A stretch of DNA of 52,520 bases, taken from NCBI GenBank assembly GCA_025465475.1, contig JAODMR010000075.1, forward strand, positions 1-52,520, given 5' to 3'. This DNA is from Micrococcaceae bacterium. Lineage in GTDB: Bacteria > Actinomycetota > Actinomycetes > Actinomycetales > Micrococcaceae. Below are positions 44,461 through 52,520 of the stretch, one piece after another (the first letter of the stretch is position 1; the number at the start of each line of letters is the position of its first letter). The notes under the pieces are model-generated. The model was given only the letters and a program-made list of their open reading frames with translations. It searched no databases and was not told the origin of the DNA. The position numbers were made by a program, and so were the translations under genes.

Positions 44461-45330
44461 ATGGATGAGATACGGAAGCGGCAGTTCGCTGAGGACATCG
44501 CCAAGGACCTTTCCGAGGGCCGGCTGCTGGAACTCGCTGAACTGTACGCCCTTGATGCCCTCAGTGATGAGGAGCGGGCAACCGTTGATGCCCACCTTTC
44601 GGCGGCTCCGGGGGCGGAACGCCACGCCTTTGAGGTTCGGGTACACCAGGCACGCGAAGTCCTGACGGTGGCATACGCGCCGGAGGAGGTCGAGCCCCCC
44701 GCGCACCTGTTGGGTGAGATCCTCGGTCGTCTCCCCCATCAGGACGGCGCCCTGCCCGCTGCCGTTGCGCCGCTGGCGCCCCAATCGCCCTCCGCCGCCG
44801 CGCCGGTGCCGCACGTCTCGCCCTCCGACTCCGCGCCGTCCGATGACCTGGCTGCCCGCCGGGCTGCCCGAAGTGCCCGCACCGGTTGGTCGACCGGCCG
44901 CCGGTGGCTGACGGCCGCCGTCGCCGCCGTCATCATCGCCTTCGGTGGGGTCGCCATCGGCAGCAACATTGCCGGCAACCAGGACCCCGCCCGCCAAATC
45001 CTGCAGGCTTCGGATCTCGCCACCCGAACGGCTAGCATTCCAGGGGGCGGAACCGCCACGCTGGCCGTGTCGGCCGCACGGGACGGCGCCGTGGTGACCA
45101 TGCATGACGTACCGGCGCCGCCGCAAGGCAAGGTGTACCAGATGTGGCTGCTGCCCAAGGATGGCAGCTCCCCGGTGTCCCAGGGCACCATGGACGCCGA
45201 GGCACTCTCCAAAGCGGCAACGATCCGGGGTGTGGACGCGGCCGCCGCGTTCGCCATCACGGTTGAACCGTCGCCAGGGTCAGCAGCTCCCACCACCGCG
45301 CCGGTTGCCACTGTCTCGCTGGGCGCATAA
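44461..45330 (+). CDS. Anti-sigma-K factor RskA-like
   Basis: A 289-residue membrane protein. The cytoplasmic anti-sigma domain (about 20-85; LAELYALDALSDEERATVDAH) lacks a HxxxCxxC zinc motif, as in RskA. A Pro/Ala/Ser linker leads to a single membrane helix (about 152-172, WLTAAVAAVIIAFGGVAIG) and an extracytoplasmic DUF of the anti-sigma-K type (about 195-285; VTMHDVPAPPQGKVYQMWLL). Site-1 proteolysis on the outer side is the known way to free SigK. Begins 2 bp after the sigK stop. The end of the gene carries a 37-bp duplication. Confidence 0.87.
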   Translation: MDEIRKRQFAEDIAKDLSEGRLLELAELYALDALSDEERATVDAHLSAAPGAERHAFEVRVHQAREVLTVAYAPEEVEPPAHLLGEILGRLPHQDGALPAAVAPLAPQSPSAAAPVPHVSPSDSAPSDDLAARRAARSARTGWSTGRRWLTAAVAAVIIAFGGVAIGSNIAGNQDPARQILQASDLATRTASIPGGGTATLAVSAARDGAVVTMHDVPAPPQGKVYQMWLLPKDGSSPVSQGTMDAEALSKAATIRGVDAAAAFAITVEPSPGSAAPTTAPVATVSLGA

Positions 45331-45398
45331 CGCTTCCCGGCCGGTGCCGTTTTCGGCCCTTGCATAACGCTACCCGGCCGGTGCCGTTTTCGGCCCTT
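45325..45398 (+). repeat. 37-bp tandem duplication at the rskA stop codon
   Basis: Two copies (45325-45361 and 45362-45398) that start GCATAACGCT and end CGGCCCTT, with one base different (T/A). The first begins inside the last codons of rskA, so its stop triplet TAA is in both copies. Confidence 0.9.
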
Positions 45399-45427
45399 GC
45401 GGTTGACGTAGCGTCAACAAGTACCGT
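45397..45427 (+). promoter_or_regulatory. MerR-type promoter and operator of the TipA-like regulator gene
   Basis: -35 TTGCGG (45397-45402), a long 19-bp spacer (45403-45421), and -10 TACCGT (45422-45427). The spacer starts with the palindrome TTGACG-TAG-CGTCAA (45403-45417). An over-long spacer holding a dyad is the hallmark of MerR-regulated promoters, where activator binding untwists the DNA. The regulated gene starts 86 bp further on, so self-control is likely. Confidence 0.6.
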
Positions 45428-45512
45428 GGAGGCACACCCCCAAGAGGCGGGCGGAAGCGGACCGGTCGGCCGGTAACGGGCGCACCGACGGCCGAGCGGA
45501 AGGAGGGAGATC

Positions 45513-46277
45513 ATGGAGCAACCACGCCCGGAAGCAGTCCTCTGGCCCATTTCCGAGGTCGCGGAACACTCACGGGTTTCCTCCCGGACCTTGCGGCATT
45601 ACGACGCTTTGGGCCTGTTGGCGCCTGCCCACCTTGGACCTAACGGCTACCGCTGGTACGGGGCACCCGAGCTCCGTCGGCTGCAGCGGATCCTGTTGCT
45701 GCGCCGGTTGGGGTTGGGGCTGGACGTCATTGGCGAGGTGCTGCAGGGGCAGCGGGACGAGCTGGAGGCCCTGAGGGTGCACCGCGGCTGGTTGCTGGCC
45801 GAACAACGCCGGCTCGAAACCCTGGCCGCCACCGTGGCGCGCACCATCCATCACCTGGAACAAGGAGAAACAATGAACGCCCAGGACCTTTTTGAGGGGT
45901 TCGACAACCATTCCTACGAGGAAGAGGCCATCGCCCGCTGGGGCAGGGACACTGTCAGGGCCGCAGCCGCACGGCACGCCGCCCTGGATTCCTCTCAGCG
46001 GCAGGCCATGGCCGCGGAAGCTGCAGCGATCAACGCCGAACTCGCCCGTTGTGCCGCTGCGGGTTTGAAAGCCGACGACGACGCGGTCCAGGCCGCCGTC
46101 GAACGCCACTGGAACTGGGTGAGCTTCTCCTGGACACCTGAGGCGACAAGTTACGTGGGGCTTGGCCAGCTCTACGTCGAGGACGACCGGTTTCGGGCGT
46201 TTTACGAGAAGGACGGCGTGGATCCGGAATACCTGCTGGCCGGCATGACGGTGTACGCGGAGCGACGGCTGAACTGA
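45513..46277 (+). CDS. MerR family regulator with TipAS-like antibiotic-binding domain
   Basis: A 254-residue regulator. The MerR winged helix (about 8-75): ISEVAEHSRVSSRTLRHYDALGLL split here as EHSRVSSRTLRHYDALGLL, and GYRWYGAPELRRLQRILLLR. A coiled dimerisation helix (LRVHRGWLLAEQRRLETLA, about 90-108) connects to a TipAS domain (about 115-250; NAQDLFEGFDNHSYEEEAI, SYVGLGQLYVEDDRFRAFYE). TipAL regulators bind thiopeptide antibiotics. No drug gene adjoins, so the output is unknown. GGAAGGAGGGAG precedes the ATG. Confidence 0.88.
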   Translation: MEQPRPEAVLWPISEVAEHSRVSSRTLRHYDALGLLAPAHLGPNGYRWYGAPELRRLQRILLLRRLGLGLDVIGEVLQGQRDELEALRVHRGWLLAEQRRLETLAATVARTIHHLEQGETMNAQDLFEGFDNHSYEEEAIARWGRDTVRAAAARHAALDSSQRQAMAAEAAAINAELARCAAAGLKADDDAVQAAVERHWNWVSFSWTPEATSYVGLGQLYVEDDRFRAFYEKDGVDPEYLLAGMTVYAERRLN

Positions 46278-46317
46278 TCGGCTCCCCTGGCTGTTGCAGC
46301 TTAGGTGCTGCGCCCTG

Positions 46318-46373
46318 GCTGTTGCGGCCCAGCTGTTGCGGCCCAGCTGTTGCGGCTCAGCTGTTGCGGCGGC
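46318..46373. repeat. 14-bp tandem repeat over the end of etfA
   Basis: Four units GCTGTTGCGGCCCA (46318-46331, 46332-46345, 46346-46359, 46360-46373), the third and fourth with 1-2 changes. The third contains the etfA stop codon. Confidence 0.85.
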
Positions 46374-47313
46374 GCCGGATTTCCTCGGCCGCCTGGGGCA
46401 GCACCTTGAACAGATCTCCCACAACGCCAAAGTCGGCGATCTCGAACACCGGTGATTCGGCGTCCTTGTTCACGGCGACGATCACCGCCGAGGTTTGCAT
46501 CCCGGCCTTTTGTTGGATCGCGCCGGAAATGCCTGCGGAAATGTACAGCTGCGGGGATACCGTCTTGCCGGTCTGGCCAATCTGCGCCGAGTGCTCAATC
46601 CAGCCCGCATCAGTGGCAGCCCGGGAAGCTCCCACCGCTGCGCCCAGCACGTCGGCGAGTTCTTCCACCGGGGTGAAATCCCCGTTGACGCCCCGGCCGC
46701 CGGCGACCACGATGCGGGCTTCGGACAGATCCGGGCGGGTGCTTACCGGCTTGTCCTGGCGATCCACTATGCGCACCGCAAGGCTGGCCGGGCCAAAGTC
46801 GACAGTGACCGCCTCGACGGCAGGTTCCGTTGGGGTTTCGGCTTCAGCGGGCTCAATGCTGTTGGCCTTGACGCTGATGATGGCCACCGGCGTCCGGACC
46901 CGGCAGGTGCTGGTGTAGGAGCCGGCCAGCACTGACTTGGTGGCTGTCAGGTCGGCGGCAACGGCAATGGCGTCCGTGATCACTCCGGCTTTCAACGCGA
47001 TGCCGGCGCGGGCGGCGATTTCCTTGCCCTCCGTGCTGTTTTCGATGAGCACTGCGCGGGCGTCGGCCAGCTCAGCGGCCCGGGCGATGAAGTCAGCCTT
47101 GGGTGCCACCAGGTACTCGGACAATTCCGGCTGGGCGCTGTTGAGAACGCGGGATACCCCGTAGCTGCCCAGGGCAGCGACGATGTCGGTCGATGCCTCC
47201 CCGGCCAGGGCCACGACCGGCTCACCGGCGCGGCGGGCCAGCGTCAGCAGCTCGCGGGTGGGCTTGCCCAGCCCGGTGGCGGGCCTGTCAACAAAAACCA
47301 ATACGGCAGACAT
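46357..47313 (-). CDS. etfA: Electron transfer flavoprotein subunit alpha
   Basis: Holds the FAD that takes electrons from acyl-CoA and other dehydrogenases. The 318-residue protein has the FixB-type N-terminal domain (1-185) and the FAD domain (about 195-310): RIVVAGGRGVNGDF, GAAVGASRAATDAGWI, IGQTGKTVSPQLYIS, GISGAIQQKAGMQ and VAVNKDAESPVFEIADFG. A GGAAGGA ribosome site precedes the ATG. Co-transcribed with etfB (15 bp between). Confidence 0.95.
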   Translation of the reverse strand: MSAVLVFVDRPATGLGKPTRELLTLARRAGEPVVALAGEASTDIVAALGSYGVSRVLNSAQPELSEYLVAPKADFIARAAELADARAVLIENSTEGKEIAARAGIALKAGVITDAIAVAADLTATKSVLAGSYTSTCRVRTPVAIISVKANSIEPAEAETPTEPAVEAVTVDFGPASLAVRIVDRQDKPVSTRPDLSEARIVVAGGRGVNGDFTPVEELADVLGAAVGASRAATDAGWIEHSAQIGQTGKTVSPQLYISAGISGAIQQKAGMQTSAVIVAVNKDAESPVFEIADFGVVGDLFKVLPQAAEEIRRRRNS

Positions 47314-47328
47314 CAGGGTCCTTCCGGT

Positions 47329-48147
47329 TCAGAGGAGATTCTGGGCGGCCAGGAAATCCACCAGCTGGATTCCGGCGTCGCCGTCGTCGGTGATGATGGT
47401 TCCGGCCGCGCGGACCGGCCGCGGCTGGGCCTCGACGACGTCGGTCCAGGAGCCGGACCTGCCCACGTCGGAGGGGTTCAGGCCAAGGTCGGCCAGACTG
47501 AGAGTCGTCACCGTTTTCTTCTTGGCGGCCATGATGCCCTTGAAGTTGGGGTAGCGGGGGGAGTTGATCTGGTCGGTGACCGAGACGACTGCCGGGAGGA
47601 TTGCTTCGAGCTGGTAGGAGTACGCGTCCCCGTCGCGTCGCCCCGTGACTTTCCGTACGCCGTCGACGTCGAACAGTTCCAGCGTTGAGGCGAACGTCAG
47701 CTGGGGCAGCTCCAATCGGGCCGCCAGCTGGGCCGGGACCAGGGAGGTCTCGCCGTCGGTGGAGGACATTCCGGTGAGCACCAGGTCCACCGGCCCCAGG
47801 TGCCGCACCAGGGTGGCGAGGGCCAGCGACGTTGCTGCCGCGTCCGAACCTGCGAGGGCGTCATCGGACAGGTGGACGCCGTCGGTGGCGCCGATCTGGA
47901 GGGCCTTGCGGACTGCTGTCACGGCCTGGGCAGGGCCCATGGTCACCGCCGTCACCCTGGCTTCGCCTGCCGCGCTGCCGGAGCTTTCCACCAGCTGCAG
48001 CGCCGCCTCCAAGGCGTACTCATCCAGTTCGGAGAGGATGCTTTCAGACCGGTCCAGGGTGTTGTCCGGGCCGGACAGATGCCGGTCAAACTGCGTGTCG
48101 GGAACATGCTTGATCAGTACGACTATGTTCAGTGCTGTAGTTTCCAC
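47329..48147 (-). CDS. etfB: Electron transfer flavoprotein subunit beta
   Basis: Binds AMP and docks to EtfA. The 272-residue protein opens NIVVLIKHVPDTQFDRHL (about 7-24), with SELDEYALEAALQL, VTAVTMGPAQAVTAVRKAL (about 87-105), VDLVLTGMSSTDGETSLVPA and the C-terminal KKTVTTLSLADLGL. Start is GTG 48147 with GAAGGGCA upstream. First gene of an etfB-etfA pair; upstream 260 bp is intergenic. Confidence 0.94.
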   Translation of the reverse strand: METTALNIVVLIKHVPDTQFDRHLSGPDNTLDRSESILSELDEYALEAALQLVESSGSAAGEARVTAVTMGPAQAVTAVRKALQIGATDGVHLSDDALAGSDAAATSLALATLVRHLGPVDLVLTGMSSTDGETSLVPAQLAARLELPQLTFASTLELFDVDGVRKVTGRRDGDAYSYQLEAILPAVVSVTDQINSPRYPNFKGIMAAKKKTVTTLSLADLGLNPSDVGRSGSWTDVVEAQPRPVRAAGTIITDDGDAGIQLVDFLAAQNLL

Positions 48148-48315
48148 TGCTGCCCTTCACCATGCTTGATGTCAATCATCTGCGGCCCACCGTTCGGCAC
48201 GCATTCTCCGAGCTTAGTTCCTGCGGTGCCGGGACAATATTCCCTTTGCGGTTTGTTGCCTTCTGGGCGGAAGGTGCAGCCCGGTTTCGTTCCCCGAAGG
48301 AGCCAAAAGCAAAGC

Positions 48316-48345
48316 AAGAGGGAGCGGCCTGAGCCGCTCCCTCTT
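48316..48345 (-). terminator. Strong hairpin terminator after htrA
   Basis: AAGAGGGAGCGGC (48316-48328), loop CTGA, GCCGCTCCCTCTT (48333-48345): a perfect 13-bp stem. On the minus strand a T-rich tail (GCTTTGCTTTTGG) follows. It lies 62 bp past the htrA stop codon and before the etfB start. Confidence 0.8.
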
Positions 48346-48407
48346 GGTGTTTGGTCCTACTGTGCTGCTTCCTGCGGTGCTGTCTCAGCTGCGGGCTGGG
48401 ATGGGGG

Positions 48408-50057
48408 TCAGCCGAGGCTGGCGGTGCCCAGCGTCACATCGACCGACTGTTCCTTGCCATTGCGTTGGAAGGTGACCTTGACCGTGGCTCCGCCTGCCTG
48501 TTCGCGGACGGCGGCGGTCAGTTCGGACGCGTCGGTGATGGTCCGGCTGCCGAAGTTGGTGACAACATCCCCCACTTTGAGGCCTGCCTTGTCGGCCGCT
48601 GATCCTGGGGTCACTTCAGCGATTGCGGCACCGACGGAGAAGGTGCTGGAGCTTGACCCGGTTCCACCGGCCTGCGGCTTCACCGAAACGCCCAGCTGTC
48701 CGTGCGTGGCCGAACCGTTGGCGATGATCTCCTGGGCGACCCGCTTCGCGGTGTTGATCGGCACCGAGAAGCCGACGCCGATGTTGCCCGACTGGCTGGT
48801 CGAGGACGAGCCGGAACCGGCTGAGGCGATGGCCACGTTGACCCCGATGATCGCGCCGTCGGTGTTGGTCAGCGCACCGCCGGAGTTGCCGGGGTTGATG
48901 GCGGCGTCCGTCTGGATGACGTTGAGATTGATCGTTCCGGTGGCGGCGCTGTTGGTGCCGTTTGAGCCGTCCGGTGGTGCGAAGTTGAAGCCGTTTCCGC
49001 CCTGGCTGCCCTGGGAAGAGTCGCTTCCACTGTCGGGAACGGCCGAGGAGGCCACCTGGATGGTGCGGTTCAGGGTGGAGACGATGCCGTCGGTGACCGT
49101 TCCGCTCAGGCCCAGTGGTGCACCGATGGCTATCACGGTGTCGCCGACGTTGATTTTGCTCGAATCTCCCAGCGTTGCGGGCACCAGTCCGGTGGCGTCC
49201 ACCTTGATCACGGCGAGGTCAGACATGGGGTCGGTGCCGACGATCTTTGCTGAATACACCTTGTTGTCGGAGGTGCGCACCTCAAGGGTGGCGTTCGCTG
49301 CTGCACCGTCCAGGGTGACCACGTGGGTGTTGGTCAGGATGTGCCCGTCGTTATCCAGGATGATGCCCGAACCGGTACCGCCTGACGATCCGGAGGTGGC
49401 ACTGATGGTGACCACGCTTGGTGTGGCCTTTTGCGCCGCGGCGGTGACGACGTTGACGTCGTCCTGGTTATTGACGATCAGGGGTGCGCTCTGCTGGGTC
49501 TGGACGGTTCCCGTGCCGGTGTTCTGGCCTGCCAGAGCCAGCGAGGTGCCTGTCGCTGCCCCGCCGCCGATCAAGGCAGCGGCAACCATTCCGGCGACGA
49601 AGACGCCGGCGCCGACGCGCTTCTTTTCCTTGGTGCGGGTGCCGCCATACAGGCCGCCATTGGCGCCCTGTCCGTAGGGCTGGCCGGACGGATAAGTCGG
49701 CGCTGAGCCCGGGTGCGCCGGAGCGCCGGAGGGCGCAGCGGCATACTGCCCGTACTGCGGCTGGCCGGGATCCGTTGCGTGCCGGCCCGGGTTCGAGGAC
49801 TGGGCATCCGCATCGGAAGTGGCGGCGCTGCGCTCATTCCACCACTCGTGCATGGGTTGGGTCGGATGCGGATCGCGGGAAATGCTTTCCGTCGGGTGCT
49901 CCGAAGCCTGCCCGTCCCCTGATCCGGCAGCGGCGGCGTGCAGGGGGGCGGCTGAGGGCCGCTGTGGGATGGGGGCGGTGAAACCGTCCGTGTTGGCCTG
50001 CCCGCTGGTTGGTGCATCGCTCCCGTTCGGGGATGCTCCGCCGTTTTGCTCGGTCAT
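48408..50057 (-). CDS. HtrA/DegP-like serine protease with PDZ domain
   Basis: Membrane-anchored envelope protease of 549 residues. N-terminal 140 residues are cytoplasmic, Ser/Gly/Pro-rich. One membrane helix (about 147-170, GAGVFVAGMVAAALIGGGAA). Trypsin-like domain (about 205-420): His in ILTNTHVVTL, Asp in DPMSDLAVIKVD, catalytic Ser in INPGNSGGAL. A PDZ domain closes the protein (about 450-540; TPGSAADKAGLKVGDVVTNF). A poly-Ser/Gly stretch interrupts the protease part near 345-375. Ribosome site AAGGAAGGA before the ATG. Confidence 0.94.
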   Translation of the reverse strand: MTEQNGGASPNGSDAPTSGQANTDGFTAPIPQRPSAAPLHAAAAGSGDGQASEHPTESISRDPHPTQPMHEWWNERSAATSDADAQSSNPGRHATDPGQPQYGQYAAAPSGAPAHPGSAPTYPSGQPYGQGANGGLYGGTRTKEKKRVGAGVFVAGMVAAALIGGGAATGTSLALAGQNTGTGTVQTQQSAPLIVNNQDDVNVVTAAAQKATPSVVTISATSGSSGGTGSGIILDNDGHILTNTHVVTLDGAAANATLEVRTSDNKVYSAKIVGTDPMSDLAVIKVDATGLVPATLGDSSKINVGDTVIAIGAPLGLSGTVTDGIVSTLNRTIQVASSAVPDSGSDSSQGSQGGNGFNFAPPDGSNGTNSAATGTINLNVIQTDAAINPGNSGGALTNTDGAIIGVNVAIASAGSGSSSTSQSGNIGVGFSVPINTAKRVAQEIIANGSATHGQLGVSVKPQAGGTGSSSSTFSVGAAIAEVTPGSAADKAGLKVGDVVTNFGSRTITDASELTAAVREQAGGATVKVTFQRNGKEQSVDVTLGTASLG

Positions 50058-50174
50058 GGGGTGTTCCTTCCTTGTGCGTTACCTCAACTATGATCCCCCC
50101 GGCTGGGCCAATGTCGGACGTTTGCTGGAAGGTTCCTGTGAAGCCGTTTTTCGCTGGCGGCATAGCGGGACGTG

Positions 50175-50203
50175 TGGACTGGCCATTACGGCAGCCATAG
50201 AAT
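50175..50203 (+). promoter_or_regulatory. Promoter of the TPM-domain gene
   Basis: TGGACT (50175-50180), exactly 17 bp, TAGAAT (50198-50203; 5 of 6 to consensus). This predicts a leader of about 135 nt before ATG 50345. It lies in the 287-bp divergent gap shared with htrA, in which I see no gene. Confidence 0.6.
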
Positions 50204-50344
50204 CAAGGAGAAACACCACGGCTGCCTGCGGCACTAGGTGCAGTCAACCTTCATATGCATACCGCTGGAAGCTGTGGCGTTGCCCGCAGTGCGTCCCGGT
50301 CCGGGACCCTCCATTGCGGGTTTCCAGGCACTGAAGGGTTTTCC

Positions 50345-52444
50345 ATGCGGTCCCGTTTCTTCCTGTCCAGGCGAATCCTTGCCGTAGCCGGAGCGGCAGC
50401 GCTGATGCTCCTGCCCGCGGCCGCGGCTCAAGCTGAGCCGCCCGTGACCATTCCATCCGGCACGAACATCGTTGACAACGCCAAGGTCCTCGGCAGCCGC
50501 GAGGGTGAGGTGAAGGACGCGATCCAGAAGCTGCTGGCTGATCACAAGTACAACCTGTACGTCGTCACGGTGCAGAACTTCAATGGCATGACGCCGGCCG
50601 ATTGGGGCAAGCAGGTAGCCACCCAGAAGGGCATGGGCCGCTCCGATGTCCTGCTGGCGATCGCCACCGAGGGCAATTACTATCTGGCCGCCAACAGCGC
50701 CAGCCCCATAGCTGCCAAGACCAGCGCGATCAGCCAGAACGCTGTGGTGCCCAACCTGGCCGGCGGCAAGAAGGACTACGCGCAGGCGGCCATCGACACC
50801 GCTGGCGCGGTGGGTGACGCGGCCGGCGGCGGCAGCGGCACGGTGCCGGATCCGACGGGCGGTTACGTGGCCCTTGGCGTGGGCGGCGTCGTCGTCGCCG
50901 GCGGCGTGGGCACCGCCCTGTTGGTGCGCAGCCGACGCCGGAAAGCGGCGCAGGCTGCGACGGAGGCCGGCTACGGCCCCGATGGGGAGCAGCTGGACCC
51001 GATGGCCGGGGTCAGCATTCCTGACCTTCGGACCCGGGCGGGTTCACTCCTGATCGCCGCTGATGACGCAATCAAGTCCAGCGAGCAGGAAATCGGATTC
51101 GCCCAGGCCGCCTACGGGGACGCCGCCGTCGCGCCCTTCCAAAAGGCGCTGACCGAGGCCAAGAGCCACCTGGCCGAGTCCTTCAAGCTGCAGCAGCAGC
51201 TCGACGACCACATCCCTGACACCATCGAGCAGCAGCGCTCCTGGTACGGCGAAATCATCCGCCGCTGTGAGGCAGCCAACGCGGCCCTGCAGGAGCAGAA
51301 GGCCAGCTTCGACGCGTTGCGGGAACTCGAAGTGAACGCTCCGAGGGCTTTGGCGAGTGTGTCCGCCCGGGTGCAGGACACGACGGCGAAGATCGGCCAG
51401 GCGGAACAGAGCCTGGGGATGCTGCAGCAGCGCTACGCCGACACGGCAGTCGCGACGGTGCGGGACAACATCAGCCAGGCCCAGCAGCGGCTGGACTTTG
51501 TGCGAACAGCCGAAGGTACGGCGCAGCAGAAGCTTGCTGCCGCCGACAACGGCGGCGCCGCGGTTGCCGTGCGTGCAGCGGAGGAGAGCCTGCACCAGGC
51601 GAACCTGCTGCTCGACGCCGTCGGGAAGGTCGCCCGCGACATGGATCAGGCGAGCAGTTCGCTGAATTCGGCCCTGAATGACACCGAGAACGATCTGGGC
51701 CAGGTCAAGGCGATGATCGCCGCGGGCCAGAACCAGCAGTACGCCGGCCAGGTTGCAGCCGTGGAGGCCCTGCTGCGGCAGACCCGCCAGCAGATTTCGG
51801 CCGGCAAGCTGGATCCCATCCGCACCCTGGAGCAGGTGGAAGCGGCACACAGCAGCCTCGACGGCATGCTCACCGGCATCCGGGACCAGCAGCAACAGTC
51901 GCAACGGGCCCAGGCGGCCCTGCACCAGGCCCTGTCCGCAGCGCAGGCGCAGATTTCCGCCACGCAGGACTACATTGCCGCCCGACGCGGCGGCGTCGGC
52001 TCGGAGGCCCGCACCCGCATCGCCGAAGCACAGCGCAATTTTGACTACGCCTTGTCGCTCATGAACACCGACCCTGTCTCTGCCCTGACCTACGCACAGC
52101 AGGCCACCAACCTTGCCCAGCACGCCGCAGACCTGGCCCAGAACGACGTCGACGGCTTCAGCATGGCAGGCGGCGGGTACGGCCCGGGCGGCTACGGCCG
52201 GGGTGGTTATGGCCGCGGCGGTGGTTTTGGCGGTGGTCTGGGCGGCGGCTTCGGAGGAGCAATCCTCGGTGGAATCCTGGGCGGCATGCTCTCCGGCGGT
52301 GGGCACTCCAACTGGGGCGGTGGCGGCTTCGGCGGCTGGAACTCCGGCGGCGGCGGCGACTTCGGTGGAGGTGGCGGGGGCGACTTCGGCGGGGGCGACT
52401 TCGGCGGCGGCGACTTCGGCGGCGGGGACTCCGGCAGCTTCTGA
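50345..52444 (+). CDS. TPM-domain secreted/membrane protein with glycine-rich C-terminus
   Basis: A 699-residue protein. Signal peptide 1-28 (ILAVAGAAALMLLPAAAAQA). The TPM domain (about 35-165; VDNAKVLGSREGEVKDAIQK, LLAIATEGNYYL) faces outside; a membrane helix follows (about 178-198, VALGVGGVVVAGGVGTALLV). The cytoplasmic part (about 220-600) is long coiled coil, rich in Gln/Glu/Ala. The last about 85 residues are Gly-rich with Gly-Gly-Asp-Phe repeats. ATG 50345 is chosen since it gives the signal peptide; the frame is open 30 codons earlier. Function unknown. Confidence 0.88.
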   Translation: MRSRFFLSRRILAVAGAAALMLLPAAAAQAEPPVTIPSGTNIVDNAKVLGSREGEVKDAIQKLLADHKYNLYVVTVQNFNGMTPADWGKQVATQKGMGRSDVLLAIATEGNYYLAANSASPIAAKTSAISQNAVVPNLAGGKKDYAQAAIDTAGAVGDAAGGGSGTVPDPTGGYVALGVGGVVVAGGVGTALLVRSRRRKAAQAATEAGYGPDGEQLDPMAGVSIPDLRTRAGSLLIAADDAIKSSEQEIGFAQAAYGDAAVAPFQKALTEAKSHLAESFKLQQQLDDHIPDTIEQQRSWYGEIIRRCEAANAALQEQKASFDALRELEVNAPRALASVSARVQDTTAKIGQAEQSLGMLQQRYADTAVATVRDNISQAQQRLDFVRTAEGTAQQKLAAADNGGAAVAVRAAEESLHQANLLLDAVGKVARDMDQASSSLNSALNDTENDLGQVKAMIAAGQNQQYAGQVAAVEALLRQTRQQISAGKLDPIRTLEQVEAAHSSLDGMLTGIRDQQQQSQRAQAALHQALSAAQAQISATQDYIAARRGGVGSEARTRIAEAQRNFDYALSLMNTDPVSALTYAQQATNLAQHAADLAQNDVDGFSMAGGGYGPGGYGRGGYGRGGGFGGGLGGGFGGAILGGILGGMLSGGGHSNWGGGGFGGWNSGGGGDFGGGGGGDFGGGDFGGGDFGGGDSGSF

Positions 52445-52520
52445 TTCCCTCCGGAGCGCAGGGACCGGCGACCGGGCCTTCCGTTCGCGATGCCGGAATG
52501 TCCTCTGACCAGTGCTTCCC
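52445..52520. other. Right window edge without a gene
   Basis: I see no gene, promoter or terminator in these last 76 bp. Confidence 0.6.

Noticed and set aside
45325-45398. Possible attachment site from the 37-bp direct repeat
   Set aside because: The copies are adjacent with nothing between them and no integrase or tRNA gene nearby; a tandem duplication is simpler.
47800-49677. Long plus-strand open frame (625 codons)
   Set aside because: Antisense to etfB and htrA, whose proteins are clearly homologous to known families; the high GC content leaves the opposite strand open.

Overview
The window is high-GC DNA from an actinobacterium. The order mtrA-mtrB-lpqB-comF-hpf-secA-Rv3235-like matches the mycobacterial Rv3246c to Rv3235 block. 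Protein sequences, the J-domain protein and the folP2/ribD pair look like Micrococcaceae, close to Arthrobacter. That placement rests on remembered family sequences, not on a search. It reads as chromosomal core: I see no insertion sequence, integrase, phage gene, CRISPR array, rRNA or tRNA.

Layout. 1-1520: 5' part of an NAD-glutamate dehydrogenase running off the left edge. 1577-3741: a CpaE-like ATPase and a SAF-domain (CpaB-like) membrane protein. 3904-6590: small HTH protein, a small unknown protein with its own clear promoter, a LysM protein and an Rv3235-family protein. 6663-17415 (minus strand): secA, a ycaQ-type glycosylase gene broken by an in-frame amber codon, hpf, comF, lpqB, mtrB and mtrA. 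17638-23475 (plus): membrane protein, DUF4129, DUF4350, MoxR ATPase and DUF58, a tightly coupled operon, followed by DUF4166. 24267-25777 (minus): a MetE-like protein lacking every cysteine, and chorismate mutase. 25934-31567 (minus): complete oligopeptide ABC importer. 31709-33798 (minus): universal stress protein and MFS transporter. 34105-37483 (minus): cysteine desulfurase, MnmA and a class-I glutamine amidotransferase. 37568-40940 (plus): FolP2-like and RibD-C-like pair, then an MFS exporter. 41067-46277 (plus): J-domain protein, TrmL, methyltransferase, SigK/RskA-like pair and a TipA-like MerR regulator. 46357-50057 (minus): etfA, etfB and an HtrA protease. 50345-52444 (plus): TPM-domain protein with a glycine-rich tail.

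Functional links: MtrA/MtrB/LpqB form an envelope-sensing system. IscS passes sulfur to MnmA for tRNA wobble thiolation. EtfA/EtfB form one flavoprotein. SigK is held by RskA. SBP, two permeases and a double ATPase make one importer.

The most notable observations are: (1) the amber codon in ycaQ, directly before its catalytic motif; (2) a recurring leaderless gene-start pattern, TANNNT plus 6-8 nt plus start codon, at seven or more genes; (3) many short tandem repeats whose period is a multiple of three inside genes and mostly not outside; (4) a MerR-type promoter with a 19-bp spacer filled by a palindrome; (5) an intergenic three-copy 24-bp repeat; (6) loss of the zinc cysteines in the MetE-like protein. 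I found no convincing wholly new multi-gene system.
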